Assembly (NCBI GenBank): GCA_002479255.1
Contig: DLMJ01000013.1
Location: forward strand, 1-64,000
From: Candidatus Binatus soli
GTDB taxonomy: Bacteria; Desulfobacterota; Binatia; Binatales; Binataceae
Reading direction: 5' to 3'
Length of the DNA: 64,000 nt
Shown: in pieces, positions 15,882 to 24,363 of the stretch
How the letters are laid out: every line of letters starts with the position of its first letter
Position numbering within the stretch: the stretch's first letter is position 1
Made by a program: the position numbers and the translations under genes
The notes under the pieces: generated by a model
What the model was told of the DNA's origin: nothing
The model's database searches: none
The model's input: the letters and a program-made list of their open reading frames with translations, nothing else

Positions 15882-18238
15882 GCGGCGTGCGCGCCGAACT
15901 GGACGGGAACGCTGTCTGATCCCTGCACCACCACGACGCATCGTTTGGGGTCGGTGAGATCCTCTGGCGAGAGTCCGACCTTGTCCGCCAGGTTGGTCGC
16001 GATGACGACGAGGCCGCCCGGCGTCTGACGCGCGAGCTGAGCCGCCGTCGGCGCACTCAGCACGTCGGTATGCAGCGGGCGTCCAAGCGCGTGGCCGGCG
16101 TCGCGAATCAGATCGAGCAGTTCAGTATCCTCCGCGGTCCCATCTTCGGGCACCAGCACCGCGTGCAAGCCGGACCTCTTGCGGATCGCCACTCGCAGGG
16201 CCAGGTCGAGCGCCGCGCGCCCATGCGTTCCCCGATCCACTACCGCAAACACCCGGTCCAGCGGCTGCTCGCCTCCGTGAATCACGACCGCCACGTGAAC
16301 CGGCAACGCGAGGGCCTTGTCCAGAATTTCGCGGACCACGCCGCCCATGAAGTCGGAACCGAAGACCGCGCGATGCGATCCCAACAGCAGCCATCCGATT
16401 TGCGGCTCTTTGGCGAACGCCAGGATGTCCGCCGCGGGATTGGTGGTCCAGACCGCCTGCGGCGTAATGATGCTGCCGCGCTCCAGTGCCAGGTCCAACG
16501 CCGCCGCCAGCGCGGGAGAGCGGGGCGGCACGCGCTGGTCGGCCTCGCGCAGTCCCGATCGCACACCGCCCGGCGGAGTCTTCACCAGTGCGAGCACGCG
16601 CGGCGGCGGGGCGTCATGCGGCGTCGCCGCCAGCGCGAGTTCGACCAGAACGGCCACGCCTTCAGGGTTCGAGACCGGCACCAGGATGGCGCGGTGCTCC
16701 GTTCTCGCCAATATCGGCTGCGCGGGCGGCTGCGCTGGCCGCGGCGCCGGCCGCGGGGCGGGATGCGGCGCGCGAATCGGAGCTTGCGGCGCGACCATCG
16801 GCTCGGGCGAGAACGTGGCGAGCTCCGGAAACCGCTGAACCTCCGGAATTCGATGGCGCGTGATCAGATGCAGAATTGGCGTGGTCGCAAAGGTCGTGAC
16901 CAGGGCCATGATAACCAGCATCGCGAACAGTGTCGGCGAGATGACGTTCATCTCCAGCCCGATATTCAGCACGATCAGTTCCATCAGTCCGCGCGTGTTC
17001 ATCAGCACACCGAGTGCCGACGAGTCGCGCCAGTTAAGTCCTGTGATTCGCGCCGCAACTACGCTGCCGCCAAACTTGCCCGCCGACGCTACGACGACGA
17101 TCAGCGCGCACATCATCCATTGCTCGTATCCGCTGAGCAGCCCGATCTGCGTGCGCAGTCCCGTGTATGCGAAAAATGCGGGCAGCAACAGCACGATCAC
17201 GATGTCTTCGAGGCGGTCGGTAAGCTCCCGCGCCATCCCGCTGTCGTGCGGAATCACGGCCCCCAGCGCGAACGCGCCGAACACGGCGTGGATACCGATC
17301 AATTCGGTGGCTGACGCCGAGATCAACAGCGCGATGAAGATCGACGCCATCACGCCCTGCGTCAGCCGCCCGCGATTTCCATACACCAGCGACAGGCGGA
17401 CCATCGCGGGCCGCACCACGGCGATCATCAGCGCAATAAACCCGAGCGCCATCGCGATTGTCGCCACCGCGCCCGCCGCCTGTGCTCGCGCCACGCTGAC
17501 CACGAAGGCGAGCATGCACCACGCCGTCACGTCGTCCACGGCGGCGCAGGTCAGCGCGATCGCACCCATGCGGGTTTTGTGAATCCCGCGATCGGTCAAT
17601 ATTCTCGCCAGCACCGGAAACGCCGTCACCGACATCGAAACGCCCAGAAACAGCGAGAAGCACGTGAACGGCACGTCGCTGGTCGACAGCTTTGGATAAA
17701 GAAAAAGTGCAATCGTCGCGCCGAGCAGGAATGGCGCCACGATGCTCGCGTGGGAGATCGCAACTGTTGTATGGCCGCGTTTGCGAAGCAGCGCGGGGTC
17801 GAGCTCGAGCCCGACTAGGAACATGTAAAGGATGACGCCGACCTGCGCGATTATATTGAGAGCCGGCCCCACCGTAGCCGGGAAAAGATATCCTTCCGCG
17901 CCCGGCGCGAGGCGCCCAAGCAGCGAAGGACCGAGCACGATCCCCGCGAGAATTTCGCCGACCACCTGTGGCTGACCAAAGTTGCGGAAGATCGAACCCA
18001 TCGCGCGCGCGGTCGCGATTACCACCACCAGCGCGAGCAGCACGTGCAGCAGCTCGCCTTCATTCGCACGCGACGCGGCCGAGCCGAAGATCGCTGTCCC
18101 GCTCGCGGCGGGCGCATCCAGCATCTCGCCGTATGAGCGAATCCACAAATACAGCAGCACCAGGCCGCCGATCATCAGTCCGTATGCGGCGGCTGCGCGC
18201 GTGCCTGCGGTGGTAATTCGCGGCTGCCCTTCAGCCAT
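15854..18238 (-). CDS. CPA2 cation/proton antiporter (Kef-type) with C-terminal USP-like domains
   Basis: 794 aa. After a first helix and periplasmic loop (residues 20-60), about twelve helices form the antiporter core, with GQPQVVGEILAGIVLGPS, LYMFLVGLELDP, GVSMSVTAFPVLARIL and the ion-binding helix CAAVDDVTAW (paired Asp). A later MNTRGLMELIVLNIGL motif is typical of the family. A Pro/Ala/Arg linker (about 490-515) leads to two universal-stress-like nucleotide-binding domains, the first from AILVPVSNPEGVAVL and the second from VFAVVDRGTHG. It exchanges Na+ or K+ for protons across the inner membrane. The C-terminal octapeptide is repeated at 14208. Function call firm, ion specificity unknown. 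Confidence 0.9.
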   Translation of the reverse strand: MAEGQPRITTAGTRAAAAYGLMIGGLVLLYLWIRSYGEMLDAPAASGTAIFGSAASRANEGELLHVLLALVVVIATARAMGSIFRNFGQPQVVGEILAGIVLGPSLLGRLAPGAEGYLFPATVGPALNIIAQVGVILYMFLVGLELDPALLRKRGHTTVAISHASIVAPFLLGATIALFLYPKLSTSDVPFTCFSLFLGVSMSVTAFPVLARILTDRGIHKTRMGAIALTCAAVDDVTAWCMLAFVVSVARAQAAGAVATIAMALGFIALMIAVVRPAMVRLSLVYGNRGRLTQGVMASIFIALLISASATELIGIHAVFGAFALGAVIPHDSGMARELTDRLEDIVIVLLLPAFFAYTGLRTQIGLLSGYEQWMMCALIVVVASAGKFGGSVVAARITGLNWRDSSALGVLMNTRGLMELIVLNIGLEMNVISPTLFAMLVIMALVTTFATTPILHLITRHRIPEVQRFPELATFSPEPMVAPQAPIRAPHPAPRPAPRPAQPPAQPILARTEHRAILVPVSNPEGVAVLVELALAATPHDAPPPRVLALVKTPPGGVRSGLREADQRVPPRSPALAAALDLALERGSIITPQAVWTTNPAADILAFAKEPQIGWLLLGSHRAVFGSDFMGGVVREILDKALALPVHVAVVIHGGEQPLDRVFAVVDRGTHGRAALDLALRVAIRKRSGLHAVLVPEDGTAEDTELLDLIRDAGHALGRPLHTDVLSAPTAAQLARQTPGGLVVIATNLADKVGLSPEDLTDPKRCVVVVQGSDSVPVQFGAHAAEHHRSAKP

Positions 18239-18311
18239 CGCTGCAGTCTACCAGAGCGCCGGCTTCATGCGCAGCGCCCGGTAACGTGGCAATGACTCGG
18301 GTGACGAACGC

Positions 18312-18872
18312 CTAGCGGAGATCGGCGGATGGCTTCCTTCTCCGCGCGGGCGCCTTTTTCGGCGCCTTTGTCGATTCGCGCGCCGGCGCCGCATCTCCAT
18401 TCGGTGAAGCTGAGGCGGCGGCTGCCGGCTTCCGCCGCCGGCGAATCGCAGAGATGGTCGCCGCGATTTCGGCTGCCTCCGACGGCGCCGCGCTATCTCC
18501 GCCGCTATAGTTCACCAGATCGCTCAATGACAGGATTCCGACCAACCGGCCGCGGGAATCGGCCACGGGGATACGGTGAATCTCATGCGTACGCATCAGG
18601 CCAAGCGCAGCCTCGAGATCGTCGCCGCGCGCACATGAAATCACCCGAGGGGACATCGCGCGCTCCACAGGAATCGCCTCGAGCGGCAAGCCTTGCGTAT
18701 ATGCGGCCATGCAGATGTCGCGATCGGTGACTATTCCCGCGAGCCTGCCGTGCCCATCGACGACTGGCGCGCATCCGCAATCGTGATCCCACATTATCCG
18801 AGCCGCCGCATTCAACGAGTCGTGAATCGTGCACGCTCGTGCGTCGCGGGTCATCAAGTCAGCTACTTTCAC
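18312..18872 (-). CDS. CBS-pair protein with basic Ala/Pro/Lys tail
   Basis: 186 aa, starting at GTG with AAAGGAG eight to nine bases upstream. Two CBS motifs fill residues 1-120 (MKVADLMTRDARAC ... GIVTDRDICMAA and MSPRVISCARGDDLE ... GILSLSDLVNY), forming one Bateman module that would bind adenine nucleotides. The remaining 60 residues are low-complexity, rich in Arg, Lys, Ala and Pro, ending RRRKPSADLR, and could touch nucleic acid or the membrane surface. It lies 74 bases upstream of the antiporter in the same direction; regulation of that transporter by nucleotide level is a plausible inference. Confidence 0.85.
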   Translation of the reverse strand: MKVADLMTRDARACTIHDSLNAAARIMWDHDCGCAPVVDGHGRLAGIVTDRDICMAAYTQGLPLEAIPVERAMSPRVISCARGDDLEAALGLMRTHEIHRIPVADSRGRLVGILSLSDLVNYSGGDSAAPSEAAEIAATISAIRRRRKPAAAASASPNGDAAPARESTKAPKKAPARRRKPSADLR

Positions 18873-18910
18873 TCAGTTCCACTCCTTTACAACGGTTCTC
18901 GCTTGGCGAT

Positions 18911-19378
18911 TCACTTCCAGCTGGAAAATGGTTTGATCGACAGGTTTGAATTGAAATAGCGCGGATCGCCGCTCACTTCGCGGTCGATCCAGTCGGGAAG
19001 TTCAACCTGCTCCCTGGCATCCTTGAGTTCGACTTCGGCGACCGTCAGCCCACGATTTGCGCCGGCGAATTCATCGACCTCCCAGGTATGGCCCTTGAAC
19101 ACGATTCGGTAGCGCGTCTTTTCGATTGGCGGATGCGCACACAAGTTGCCCAGAATCTCGTTCGCATCGCCCAACGGAATCTCGTACTCGTATTCGTCGC
19201 GCGTAATTCCCGACGTGGCTCCCTTGATCGTCACATAACCGCGGTCCGCGTACATGCGTACGCGCACTGAGCATTGCGTCGAGACGCAGAGGTATCCCTG
19301 GCGAATGGCGAGGCCGGCCCCAAGATCGCTCCATTTGCGCGGATGAGTCAGGAATTTCCGCTCGATTTCCTTCGCCAT
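18911..19378 (-). CDS. CYTH-domain (triphosphate tunnel) phosphohydrolase-like protein
   Basis: 155 aa. The N-terminus carries the diagnostic ExExK pattern (KEIERKFL), followed by IRQGYL and paired strands with alternating basic and acidic residues (VRVRM, VTIKGA, YEYEIPL, RYRIVFKGHTWEVDEF, VAEVELKD), which line the metal/triphosphate tunnel. Length matches the bacterial NE1496/YgiF-core type. Such enzymes hydrolyse tripolyphosphate or nucleoside triphosphates, and some related proteins are thiamine triphosphatases. A GAAAAGG site precedes the ATG. It heads a minus-strand run with the CBS protein and the antiporter. Confidence 0.9.
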   Translation of the reverse strand: MAKEIERKFLTHPRKWSDLGAGLAIRQGYLCVSTQCSVRVRMYADRGYVTIKGATSGITRDEYEYEIPLGDANEILGNLCAHPPIEKTRYRIVFKGHTWEVDEFAGANRGLTVAEVELKDAREQVELPDWIDREVSGDPRYFNSNLSIKPFSSWK

Positions 19379-19508
19379 GCCTTTTCACTTTTCACCGCGG
19401 CCCGCGTCTCGCTCATCGTCATCGCAGCCGCATATCATCGCAGCCGCGCATCACAATAGCACTATCGCCGGGCGCGCCGAAAAATCAGGCAGCGACCAAT
19501 TTTCAGTC

Positions 19509-19532
19509 TTTCAACTTTTCAACTTTTCAACT
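19509..19532. repeat. Octamer tandem repeat, 3 copies of TTTCAACT
   Basis: TTTCAACT is repeated three times without a break, overlapping the stop of the minus-strand gene that ends at 19527. It is one of several short tandem arrays at gene ends in this window. The 148-base gap 19379-19526 holds nothing else. Confidence 0.8.
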
Positions 19533-20057
19533 GCCGACGCGCTCTCTCATTCCTGCCCCTCGGGCAGACGAGCCGGGACCGCCGCCGGCCGATCGTTTGC
19601 GTGACGAGCGCCCGGCTCGTACGACTTGCCTTCGGCCCACCGAGCGCATCTGCTTGGTCGGCAGATCGGCGGCGCTCAACGATCCGAGCTGTGCGCGCAA
19701 TGACGTGGGCTCGATTCCCAGCACGTCGCATACGTATTCAAAGGAAAACGGACTGTGGATTCCGGCTTCCGCATGGAACCATCGCTGAACCTCGTCGAAT
19801 TGCTCGCGGTCGCATCGCCGCGACGAGTTCCCCGTCTTCACGTAGCATCGGACCGCGTCTTCGAGCACCGCGACCACCAGCCGCGTCTCGCCGTCGAGCA
19901 TCGATCTGCGCCGGGTCAGATCATAAAACTGAACCGGCACCAGAAAATCCGGCTCGAAGCGTGCGCTCAGCCACGGATCGGGCCCGGCGCACTCGTCGAG
20001 AACCCGGTTCTGATTCGAAGATCCGTGCTGAACCTGTTCTGAGGCAGATGCGTACAT
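19527..20057 (-). CDS. Conserved hypothetical protein with a deltaproteobacterial helical domain
   Basis: 176 aa, start supported by GAGGAGG. Not a named family, but the middle part follows a recurrent pattern I know from proteobacterial genomes: MLDGETRLVVAVLEDAVRCY, a variable basic segment, an aromatic/acidic helix (EVQRWFHAE), then FSFEYVCDVLGIEPTSLRAQL. The end of that block looks like the turn of a short helical, possibly DNA-binding, unit. The C-terminal 40 residues are Arg/Ser/Gly-rich and unstructured. It is divergent from the DksA-like gene. A small regulatory factor is a guess only. Confidence 0.6.
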   Translation of the reverse strand: MYASASEQVQHGSSNQNRVLDECAGPDPWLSARFEPDFLVPVQFYDLTRRRSMLDGETRLVVAVLEDAVRCYVKTGNSSRRCDREQFDEVQRWFHAEAGIHSPFSFEYVCDVLGIEPTSLRAQLGSLSAADLPTKQMRSVGRRQVVRAGRSSRKRSAGGGPGSSARGAGMRERVGS

Positions 20058-20489
20058 ACTGATTGGACCTCCTCTGAGCCGAATCGGAATTGCCTACTGG
20101 GGGAGCATGGCCTGTGCCAGCCCGTCAAAGCATGCTAAGATGAAAATCAGTAAGGAATTTAGGGATTTTGCGATGTCGAAGAAGCTGAGATGCTGCTCAA
20201 TTATTAGGCATCAGTGCAATTGCCACCATGCAATGAGACCTCGCCGGGATGCGGGTTCAATCGTATCCGAGGCTCTCGCACGCCCCGCCCGATCCGTTTA
20301 GAATGCCGCCCTCCGGGAGTGGCAACAGCCGATGAGGCAACCAATCTGGAGCAATTTCCGTATAAGGAACTACTGGACTCGAATGCGGCTCAGCAAGACT
20401 ATTGAGGTCGCTCGTTTTTTCCTACAGTGGCGCGAGGCCCGATCAATGCTCATATTAGAATACGCGATGTGCGCGAACGGTCCTTATTT
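20058..20489. other. 432-bp divergent intergenic region
   Basis: It separates a minus-strand gene from the dksA-like gene. It is less GC-rich than its surroundings. Small open frames exist (for example 20107-20301 and 20214-20405) but lack ribosome-binding sites and family resemblance, and one contains ordinary-looking Arg/Pro-rich shadow composition. No tRNA or clear terminator is visible. It probably holds two divergent promoters. Confidence 0.35.
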
Positions 20490-21164
20490 ATGAAAACTCG
20501 ACCTAAATCTCGATCTAAAACTCGACCGACGAACGCCCGCAAGAGGCAGAAGGCCAGGATGGAAGCCGCAGTTAACACCGGCAGACGCCGGATCGATGCG
20601 CTGAAGAGCCTGCTCGCCAAAGAGCGCGCCGAAACGCTCGCCCGGGTGAAGGAATTGATGCGTGCACAGGCCCGCAATGGCGGGCAGCCGCCAGCCGACG
20701 AGATGGACGTGGCGAGATCGCTGTCCGAAGTCGATACGCATGCGGCGCTGTTCGACCGCGCGCGGGAACGCCTGGGCGCGATCGACGCGGCAATAGCCAG
20801 GCTTGGAGCAGGAGTCTATGGAACCTGCGCGCGATGCGGCGATGAAATCCCGTTGGCGCGGCTCCAGGTCATCCCGTTCGCGCAATATTGCGTCGATTGT
20901 CAGAACGAAGCCAACATTGAAGCTCGCAGCGGTCAAGGTGGAATGGCCAAGCCGTTCGCCGTCCGATGGTCCGGCGCCGAAGAACTCAGCAGCGCGGATG
21001 AATCGGAAGAACATGTCGAACCGGCCCGCGCCGCCGACGACGACGTGCAAATTGACAGCGCGTTTGGCCCCGACGAGGACGAACTCGAAGCGACGGGAGT
21101 CGAGAAGCGTCGCCGCGGCCGTCCGCCAAAGGCAAAAAAGGCGATCCAGAAGAAGATGCGTTAG
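20490..21164 (+). CDS. DksA/TraR-type zinc-finger protein with C-terminal AT-hook
   Basis: 224 aa from the ATG of MKTRPKSRSK; a start 63 bases earlier is possible but adds unlike sequence. After a basic N-terminus comes a coiled coil with the RNA-polymerase-acting signature DEMDVA, an exact DxxDxA motif as at the DksA tip. The zinc finger follows: CARCGDEIPLARL then YCVDC. Beyond it is an acidic stretch (SSADESEEHVE, DDDVQIDSAFGPDEDE) and a basic C-terminus with the AT-hook-like core RRGRPPKAKK. DksA modifies transcription initiation with ppGpp by entering the polymerase secondary channel. The extension is unusual and may add DNA contact. Confidence 0.85.
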   Translation: MKTRPKSRSKTRPTNARKRQKARMEAAVNTGRRRIDALKSLLAKERAETLARVKELMRAQARNGGQPPADEMDVARSLSEVDTHAALFDRARERLGAIDAAIARLGAGVYGTCARCGDEIPLARLQVIPFAQYCVDCQNEANIEARSGQGGMAKPFAVRWSGAEELSSADESEEHVEPARAADDDVQIDSAFGPDEDELEATGVEKRRRGRPPKAKKAIQKKMR

Positions 21165-21184
21165 AGCCGCCGGCAATCCATCAC

Positions 21185-21739
21185 ATGACAGCGACTGAGC
21201 AATTGCGCCACGAGCACGAAGCGATAACGCTGGTCCTCTCGATTCTCGAGAAATTATGCCAGCGGCTTGCCAACGGCGAGAAGGTCAATCCGGAGCATTT
21301 CGGCCAGGTGCTGGAGTTCATCCAAGTCTTCGCCGACCAATGCCACCATGGCAAGGAGGAGCAATTTCTCTTCCCCGCCCTCGAAGCGGCCGGCATCCCC
21401 AAGGCCGGCGGGCCGCTCGGCGTGATGTTGAGCGAGCATGAGCACGGCCGTGCCCTCATCCGGCAACTGGCCGCCGCGTGGCAAAAACACTGCTCGGGCG
21501 ATCGCGCGGCCGCGGCCGTGGTGATCGCGAGCGCGCGAGACTACAGCGCGTTTTTGAATGCGCACATCTTCAAGGAAAACAATGTCCTGTTTCCGATGGC
21601 TGACGCGCGCTTGTCGGCCGACAGCCAGCGGCGGCTGCTGGAGGAATTCGAGCGGCTGGAAATCGAGCGCATCGGAGCAGGCAGGCACGAGCAGTTCCAC
21701 AAGACGTTGGATTTTCTCAAGCAAACTTATCTTGGATAG
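21185..21739 (+). CDS. Hemerythrin HHE-domain protein
   Basis: 184 aa, 20 bases after the dksA-like gene. Iron ligands of the hemerythrin four-helix bundle are visible in order: HEHE near residue 9-12, CHHGKEEQFLFP with His-x3-Glu, SEHEHGR, and HIFKENNVLFPMAD. These bind a non-haem di-iron centre that senses or handles oxygen, nitric oxide or peroxide. The protein is complete for a single-domain cytoplasmic hemerythrin. Placed just before thiol peroxidase, it fits an oxidative/nitrosative stress group; co-transcription with dksA-like is likely from the short spacing. Confidence 0.9.
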   Translation: MTATEQLRHEHEAITLVLSILEKLCQRLANGEKVNPEHFGQVLEFIQVFADQCHHGKEEQFLFPALEAAGIPKAGGPLGVMLSEHEHGRALIRQLAAAWQKHCSGDRAAAAVVIASARDYSAFLNAHIFKENNVLFPMADARLSADSQRRLLEEFERLEIERIGAGRHEQFHKTLDFLKQTYLG

Positions 21740-21856
21740 AAAGCGCGTCCGGACTCGTCCCCCGCACAAACCCCTGCTTTACCGACGCGTCCGCCGCGGC
21801 TAAAATCTCTTAGCTCACGATTCTATTTTCGATTCCTCATCAAGGAGAATTCGCTC

Positions 21857-22381
21857 ATGGCGGAAGAACGCAAAGGCGCCGTTACGATGCGGGGAAACCC
21901 GATGACCCTGGTCGGCCCCGAAATCAAGGTCGGACAAAAGGCACCCAACTTCAACGTCGTCGGCAAGGGGATGCAGCCTGCGACGCTCGACCAGTTCAAG
22001 GGCAAGGTCAAAATCATCACGACCATCCCCTCGCTCGACACTCCCGTCTGCGATGCCGAGACGCGCCGCTTCAACGTGGAAGCGGGCAAGCTGCCCGGCG
22101 ACGTCCAGATTCTCACGGTCTCGATGGATCTGCCGTTTGCGCAGGCCCGATGGTGCGGCGCGGCCGGCGTGGACAAGATCACCACGCTCAGCGACTGGCG
22201 CAGCGCGAATTTCGGCACCAGCTATGGCGTGCTGATCAAGGAACTGCATCTGCTTGCGCGATGTGTCTTCGTCGTCGATAAGAACGACAAAGTCACCTAT
22301 GTCGAATACGTCAAGGAAGTCGCCGAGCAGCCCAACTTCGAAGCCGCGCTGGAAGCGGCCAGGAAGGCCGCCGCTGCCTGA
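21857..22381 (+). CDS. tpx: Thiol peroxidase (atypical 2-Cys peroxiredoxin)
   Basis: 174 aa with AAGGAG nine bases before the ATG. Peroxidatic Cys65 lies in the signature PSLDTPVCDAETRRF and resolving Cys100 in ARWCGAAGV, the spacing expected for Tpx. The FQ-rich start MRGNPMTLVG and the end strand VFVVDKNDKVTYVEYV are also typical. It reduces lipid and alkyl hydroperoxides with thioredoxin in the cytosol or periplasm; no signal peptide here, so cytosolic. It stands between the hemerythrin and bluB genes, with a hairpin following its stop. Confidence 0.96.
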   Translation: MAEERKGAVTMRGNPMTLVGPEIKVGQKAPNFNVVGKGMQPATLDQFKGKVKIITTIPSLDTPVCDAETRRFNVEAGKLPGDVQILTVSMDLPFAQARWCGAAGVDKITTLSDWRSANFGTSYGVLIKELHLLARCVFVVDKNDKVTYVEYVKEVAEQPNFEAALEAARKAAAA

Positions 22382-22412
22382 CATTGAAGAGTGAAAAAGT
22401 GATTCACCCTGC

Positions 22413-22441
22413 GGGCGGACGTGTCTCAGACGCGTCCGCCC
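22413..22441. repeat. Strong hairpin after tpx
   Basis: GGGCGGACG (22413-22421) pairs exactly with CGTCCGCCC (22433-22441) around an 11-base loop, in the 79-base gap between tpx and bluB. There is no T-run, so it may act as a transcript stabiliser or weak terminator. Confidence 0.65.
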
Positions 22442-22460
22442 GTGATGGATCTTCTTCCTC

Positions 22461-23240
22461 ATGCCGACCGATGCGCCCAATCGCCACGCCTTCACCGACG
22501 TGCTCAGGCGCGGCCTCTACGAGGCGATCTTTCGCCGCCGCGACATCCGGGAGTTCATTTCCGATCCAATTCCCGACGATGTCCTGGCGCGTGTGCTGAC
22601 CGCGGCTCATCATGCGCCCAGCGTCGGCTTCACGCAGCCGTGGGACTTCATCGTCGTGCGCAGCCTTGAGCGGCGCCGTCGCGTGAAGGAGGTCTTCGAA
22701 GCCGAGCGCCAAAAAAATGCGGCTCAGTTCAACGGCGAGCGCCGCGAAAAATATCTCTCGCTCAAGCTCGAAGGCATCCTCGAAGCTCCCCTTAATCTGA
22801 TCGTCACCTGCAAGCCCGATCGCTTCGGTCCCGCCGTGCTCGGCAAGACCAGCATTCGCGATGTCGAGATTTACTCGGCGTGTCTGGCGGTCGAAAATCT
22901 GTGGCTCACGGCGCGCGCCGAGGGCCTGGGGATGGGATGGGTCAGCATCATGCGCAACGACGCCCTCGCCGAAATTTTCGGCATCCCCGATGACGTCATT
23001 CCCATCGCCTACCTATGCGTCGGCTACGTCCGCGATTTTCCCGGCCGCCCCGTGCTCGCCAGCGCACAATGGGCCGAGCGATTACCGCCGCGCTCGCTGA
23101 TCCACTTCGATTCGTGGAACGACGCGAGCGACCGAAACTCGCCCGCCGCCGATTCCCTGCTCAAGAAGATCGACGACCATTCCATCTGGCTCTCGATCTT
23201 TCCCGAAGATTCACCCGACCGACCGCCCTCGCGCGACTGA
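22461..23240 (+). CDS. bluB: 5,6-dimethylbenzimidazole synthase BluB
   Basis: 259 aa. BluB is a flavin destructase that cuts FMNH2 with oxygen to make 5,6-dimethylbenzimidazole, the lower ligand of cobalamin. Family markers: FRRRDIREFISDPIPDDVLARVL at the start (FMN contacts), HHAPSVGFTQPWDF, then RDVEIYSACLAVENLWLTARAEGLGMGWVSIM, which I give as a description of residues 133 to 164, and DDVIPIAYLCVGYV. The DMB pathway here is oxygen-dependent, so the organism meets oxygen. The gene starts an apparent bluB-cobT-cobS group; the gap to cobT is 58 bases. The last 40 residues are longer than usual and unstructured. Confidence 0.94.
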   Translation: MPTDAPNRHAFTDVLRRGLYEAIFRRRDIREFISDPIPDDVLARVLTAAHHAPSVGFTQPWDFIVVRSLERRRRVKEVFEAERQKNAAQFNGERREKYLSLKLEGILEAPLNLIVTCKPDRFGPAVLGKTSIRDVEIYSACLAVENLWLTARAEGLGMGWVSIMRNDALAEIFGIPDDVIPIAYLCVGYVRDFPGRPVLASAQWAERLPPRSLIHFDSWNDASDRNSPAADSLLKKIDDHSIWLSIFPEDSPDRPPSRD

Positions 23241-23298
23241 AATCGCAGCCACAGCACCGCTTGCGGGCTGACGCCGAGCATGATGCGATTACGCGGCT

Positions 23299-24363
23299 AT
23301 GTCTTTGCTCGACCAAACTATCGCCTCGATTCTTCCACTCGACAACGAAGCGGCGTGGGCCGCCGACGAACGCCTGAACTCCCTGACCAAGCCTCCCCGC
23401 AGCCTCGGCCATCTCGAAGAACTCGTGCGCCGCTACGCCGCCATCCGCCGCGACGAATCGGCAAGATCCGGACGCGGCGCGATCGCCGTCTTCGTCGCCG
23501 ATCACGGCGTCGCGGCCGAGGGCGTCAGCGCATTTCCACAGGCCGTCACGGCCGAGATGCTCCGCAACATCGCCGCCGGCGGCGCCGCGATCAGCGTGCT
23601 CGCGCGCCGCTTCGGTTATCCGCTCAAAGTCGTCGATGTCGGCGTCAAGACCGATACCAGCACCAAGCCGCTGAAGGGCGTGACTTATCGGCGCATCGGC
23701 GCCGGCACCGGCAACTTCCTGGACGGCCCGGCAATGACGCCGCAGGATGCGACGCGCGCGCTCGAAGTGGGAATCGACATCGCAAGCGAGCTCGCCGGCG
23801 GCGGCGCGACGCTGATCGGCATCGGCGACATGGGAATCGCGAACAGTACGTCCGCCGCCGCGCTCCTCTCTGCGCTAACCGCGATCGCGCCGGACGCGAT
23901 GGTGGGGCGCGGGACCGGCCTCGATGATGCCGGCGTGCGCCGCAAAACCGAAGTGGTCGTGCGCGCGCTCGAGATTCATCGCGCGGCGCTGGCTTCGGGC
24001 CAATCGATGCTGGCGGCGCTCGGCGGTTTCGAGATCGCCGCGATGGCCGGCGTGTGCATCGGCGGCGCCGCATTCAATGTCCCGGTCGTGGTTGACGGTT
24101 TCATCGCGACGGCGGCCGCCGCGGTCGCGGAGAAGATTCATCCGGGATTGTTCGATCATCTTTTTTTCAGCCATCGCTCGGCCGAGGGCGGCCATGCGCT
24201 CGCGCTCGAACACTTCAAGCTCCGTCCAATTCTCGATCTCGACCTCAGATTGGGCGAAGGCACCGGCGCCGCGCTCGCGATGAACGTGATCGAATCCGCG
24301 CTCGACTTGTTCCACAACATGGCGACGTTCGCGGGCGCGGGCGTCTCCGGTAAAGTGCGATGA
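23299..24363 (+). CDS. cobT: Nicotinate-nucleotide:dimethylbenzimidazole phosphoribosyltransferase
   Basis: 354 aa, standard length. CobT uses nicotinate mononucleotide and DMB to give alpha-ribazole-5'-phosphate. Visible motifs: SLDQT...LTKPPRSLGHLEEL at the start, VFVADHGVAAEGVSAFPQAVT, and GIGDMGIANSTSAAAL; the catalytic Glu is in LGEGTGAALAM near the end. It follows bluB and overlaps cobS by four bases (ATGA), so translation is coupled. It activates the base produced by BluB. No regulatory site stands directly before the group; the riboswitch of this locus precedes the transporter gene instead. Confidence 0.96.
   Translation: MSLLDQTIASILPLDNEAAWAADERLNSLTKPPRSLGHLEELVRRYAAIRRDESARSGRGAIAVFVADHGVAAEGVSAFPQAVTAEMLRNIAAGGAAISVLARRFGYPLKVVDVGVKTDTSTKPLKGVTYRRIGAGTGNFLDGPAMTPQDATRALEVGIDIASELAGGGATLIGIGDMGIANSTSAAALLSALTAIAPDAMVGRGTGLDDAGVRRKTEVVVRALEIHRAALASGQSMLAALGGFEIAAMAGVCIGGAAFNVPVVVDGFIATAAAAVAEKIHPGLFDHLFFSHRSAEGGHALALEHFKLRPILDLDLRLGEGTGAALAMNVIESALDLFHNMATFAGAGVSGKVR

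Noticed and set aside
16070..17314. 414-codon plus-strand frame opposite the antiporter
   Set aside because: Antisense to an 794-residue membrane protein with all family motifs; Arg/His-rich.
20214..20405. Small frames in the divergent gap (20107-20301, 20214-20405)
   Set aside because: No ribosome-binding site, no resemblance, and a GGGTTCAATC stretch that looked like a tRNA T-loop does not fold into a cloverleaf.
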